From NCBI GenBank assembly GCA_026388445.1, contig JAPLJU010000097.1:1-5575 (forward strand): 5,575 nucleotides of DNA. The letters run 5' to 3'. The notes below the pieces were generated by a model that saw only the letters and a list, made by a program, of their open reading frames with translations, ran no database searches and was not told the DNA's origin. This document shows, one piece after another, positions 5,100-5,575 of the stretch (position 1 is the stretch's first letter; each line of letters starts with the position of its first letter). Both the position numbers and the translations under genes were made by a program. This DNA is from Deltaproteobacteria bacterium. Lineage in GTDB: Bacteria; Desulfobacterota; Syntrophia; Syntrophales; UBA2192.

Positions 5100-5575
5100 T
5101 TATTTGAATTCTTCCCAGTTGGCGCTTTCTTTCTCGCGGGATTCCAGGAGTTTCTTGTTGAATTTCAGGAAGGAGTCGAAATATTTTTCCAGCTGATTCT
5201 TGTAGTTCTTGAGCTTTTCCACCTCGCCCCGGAGGGATTCGGTGTCCGACCGCGCCTTGATGGCCGTGCCGTTGTCGGCCCCCTTCTTCCAGGATTCGAT
5301 GAGTTCGATCGTGAAGGTGAGGAAGGATGCGAAGTCCTTCTCGTGCCAGCTTTTGAGGTTCTTGAGTTTTTCGATTTCCTCCTTCACGGCACCGGCAGAA
5401 GTGCCCGAGGTGCTGAGGACCTCTTCGGCCTTTGTCCAGGCCTCAGCGATGATGGCCTTGGATTGCTTCTCGGCCTCCGCCTTGGCGGCCTTCACCATCT
5501 CTTCCGCCTTGACTTTGGCTTCTGCGAGGATGGCGTCAATCGGCCTTTCCGTCTCCTTCGAAGTCTCGTCCTTCT
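5100..5575 (-). CDS. DivIVA-like coiled-coil protein, C-terminal part (start outside window)
   Basis: The frame is open through the right edge and ends with TAA at 5100-5102, so 157 residues are visible. An ATG at 5498 is internal, because the preceding 25 codons continue the same coiled-coil pattern (AILAEAKVKAEE). The first part is Ala/Glu/Lys-rich and helical, as in the stalk of DivIVA-type division or polarity proteins. The second part holds two related units of 37 residues (5271-5381 and 5118-5228), each with E-x-E-K-L-K-N, then F-x-S-F-L-x-F, then L-x-E-S. There is no membrane segment or signal. The N-terminal DivIVA membrane-binding domain would lie outside the window, so the name rests on the helical style and on the neighbouring DUF167 gene. 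Another coiled-coil scaffold, or an ATP-synthase-b-like stalk protein, cannot be excluded. It is the first visible gene of the minus-strand group. Confidence -1.
   Translation of the reverse strand, partial: KDETSKETERPIDAILAEAKVKAEEMVKAAKAEAEKQSKAIIAEAWTKAEEVLSTSGTSAGAVKEEIEKLKNLKSWHEKDFASFLTFTIELIESWKKGADNGTAIKARSDTESLRGEVEKLKNYKNQLEKYFDSFLKFNKKLLESREKESANWEEFK

Noticed and set aside
1..5575. CRISPR array, toxin-antitoxin pair, defence system or riboswitch
   Set aside because: No regularly spaced repeats, no paired small genes of those kinds, and no recognisable riboswitch core was seen on either strand.

Overview
The window looks like the chromosome of a Gram-negative bacterium. The MlaA remnant implies an outer membrane. 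The order DivIVA-like, DUF167, murJ, serS with serine tRNAs, together with the integrase type, is reminiscent of Deltaproteobacteria such as the Syntrophales or Geobacter relatives. That placement is inferred from remembered gene style and was not tested by search. No clearly undescribed system is present. The most unusual part is a recombination scar in the left 1.25 kb.

Left part (1-1247, plus strand). The window opens inside an alpha/beta hydrolase gene whose catalytic Asp and His are visible. It is followed by the C-terminal stub of a tyrosine recombinase that keeps the catalytic His and Tyr. A strong hairpin terminator and a sequence shaped like a tRNA 3' end come next, then about 115 bp of AT-rich DNA with no gene. 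The plus-strand part ends with the C-terminal half of the outer-membrane lipoprotein MlaA (VacJ), which has lost its start, signal peptide and first half. The simplest reading is that an integrative element, or a deletion it caused, removed the front of mlaA and then decayed.

Middle (1321-1668, minus strand). Three intact tRNA genes lie head to tail: Ser(TGA), Ser(GCT) and Arg(ACG), all with encoded CCA. They end at a 14-bp perfect stem terminator that also faces the mlaA remnant, so it can serve both directions.

Right part (1773-5575, minus strand). Read in the direction of transcription, the genes are a DivIVA-like coiled-coil protein (5' end outside the window), a DUF167/YggU protein one base downstream, the lipid II flippase gene murJ, and the seryl-tRNA synthetase gene serS. 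The serS gene reads towards the two serine tRNAs with no obvious terminator between them, so synthetase and substrate tRNAs may share a transcript. The DivIVA-like protein and MurJ point to a cell-envelope and division cluster joined to a serine-translation cluster.
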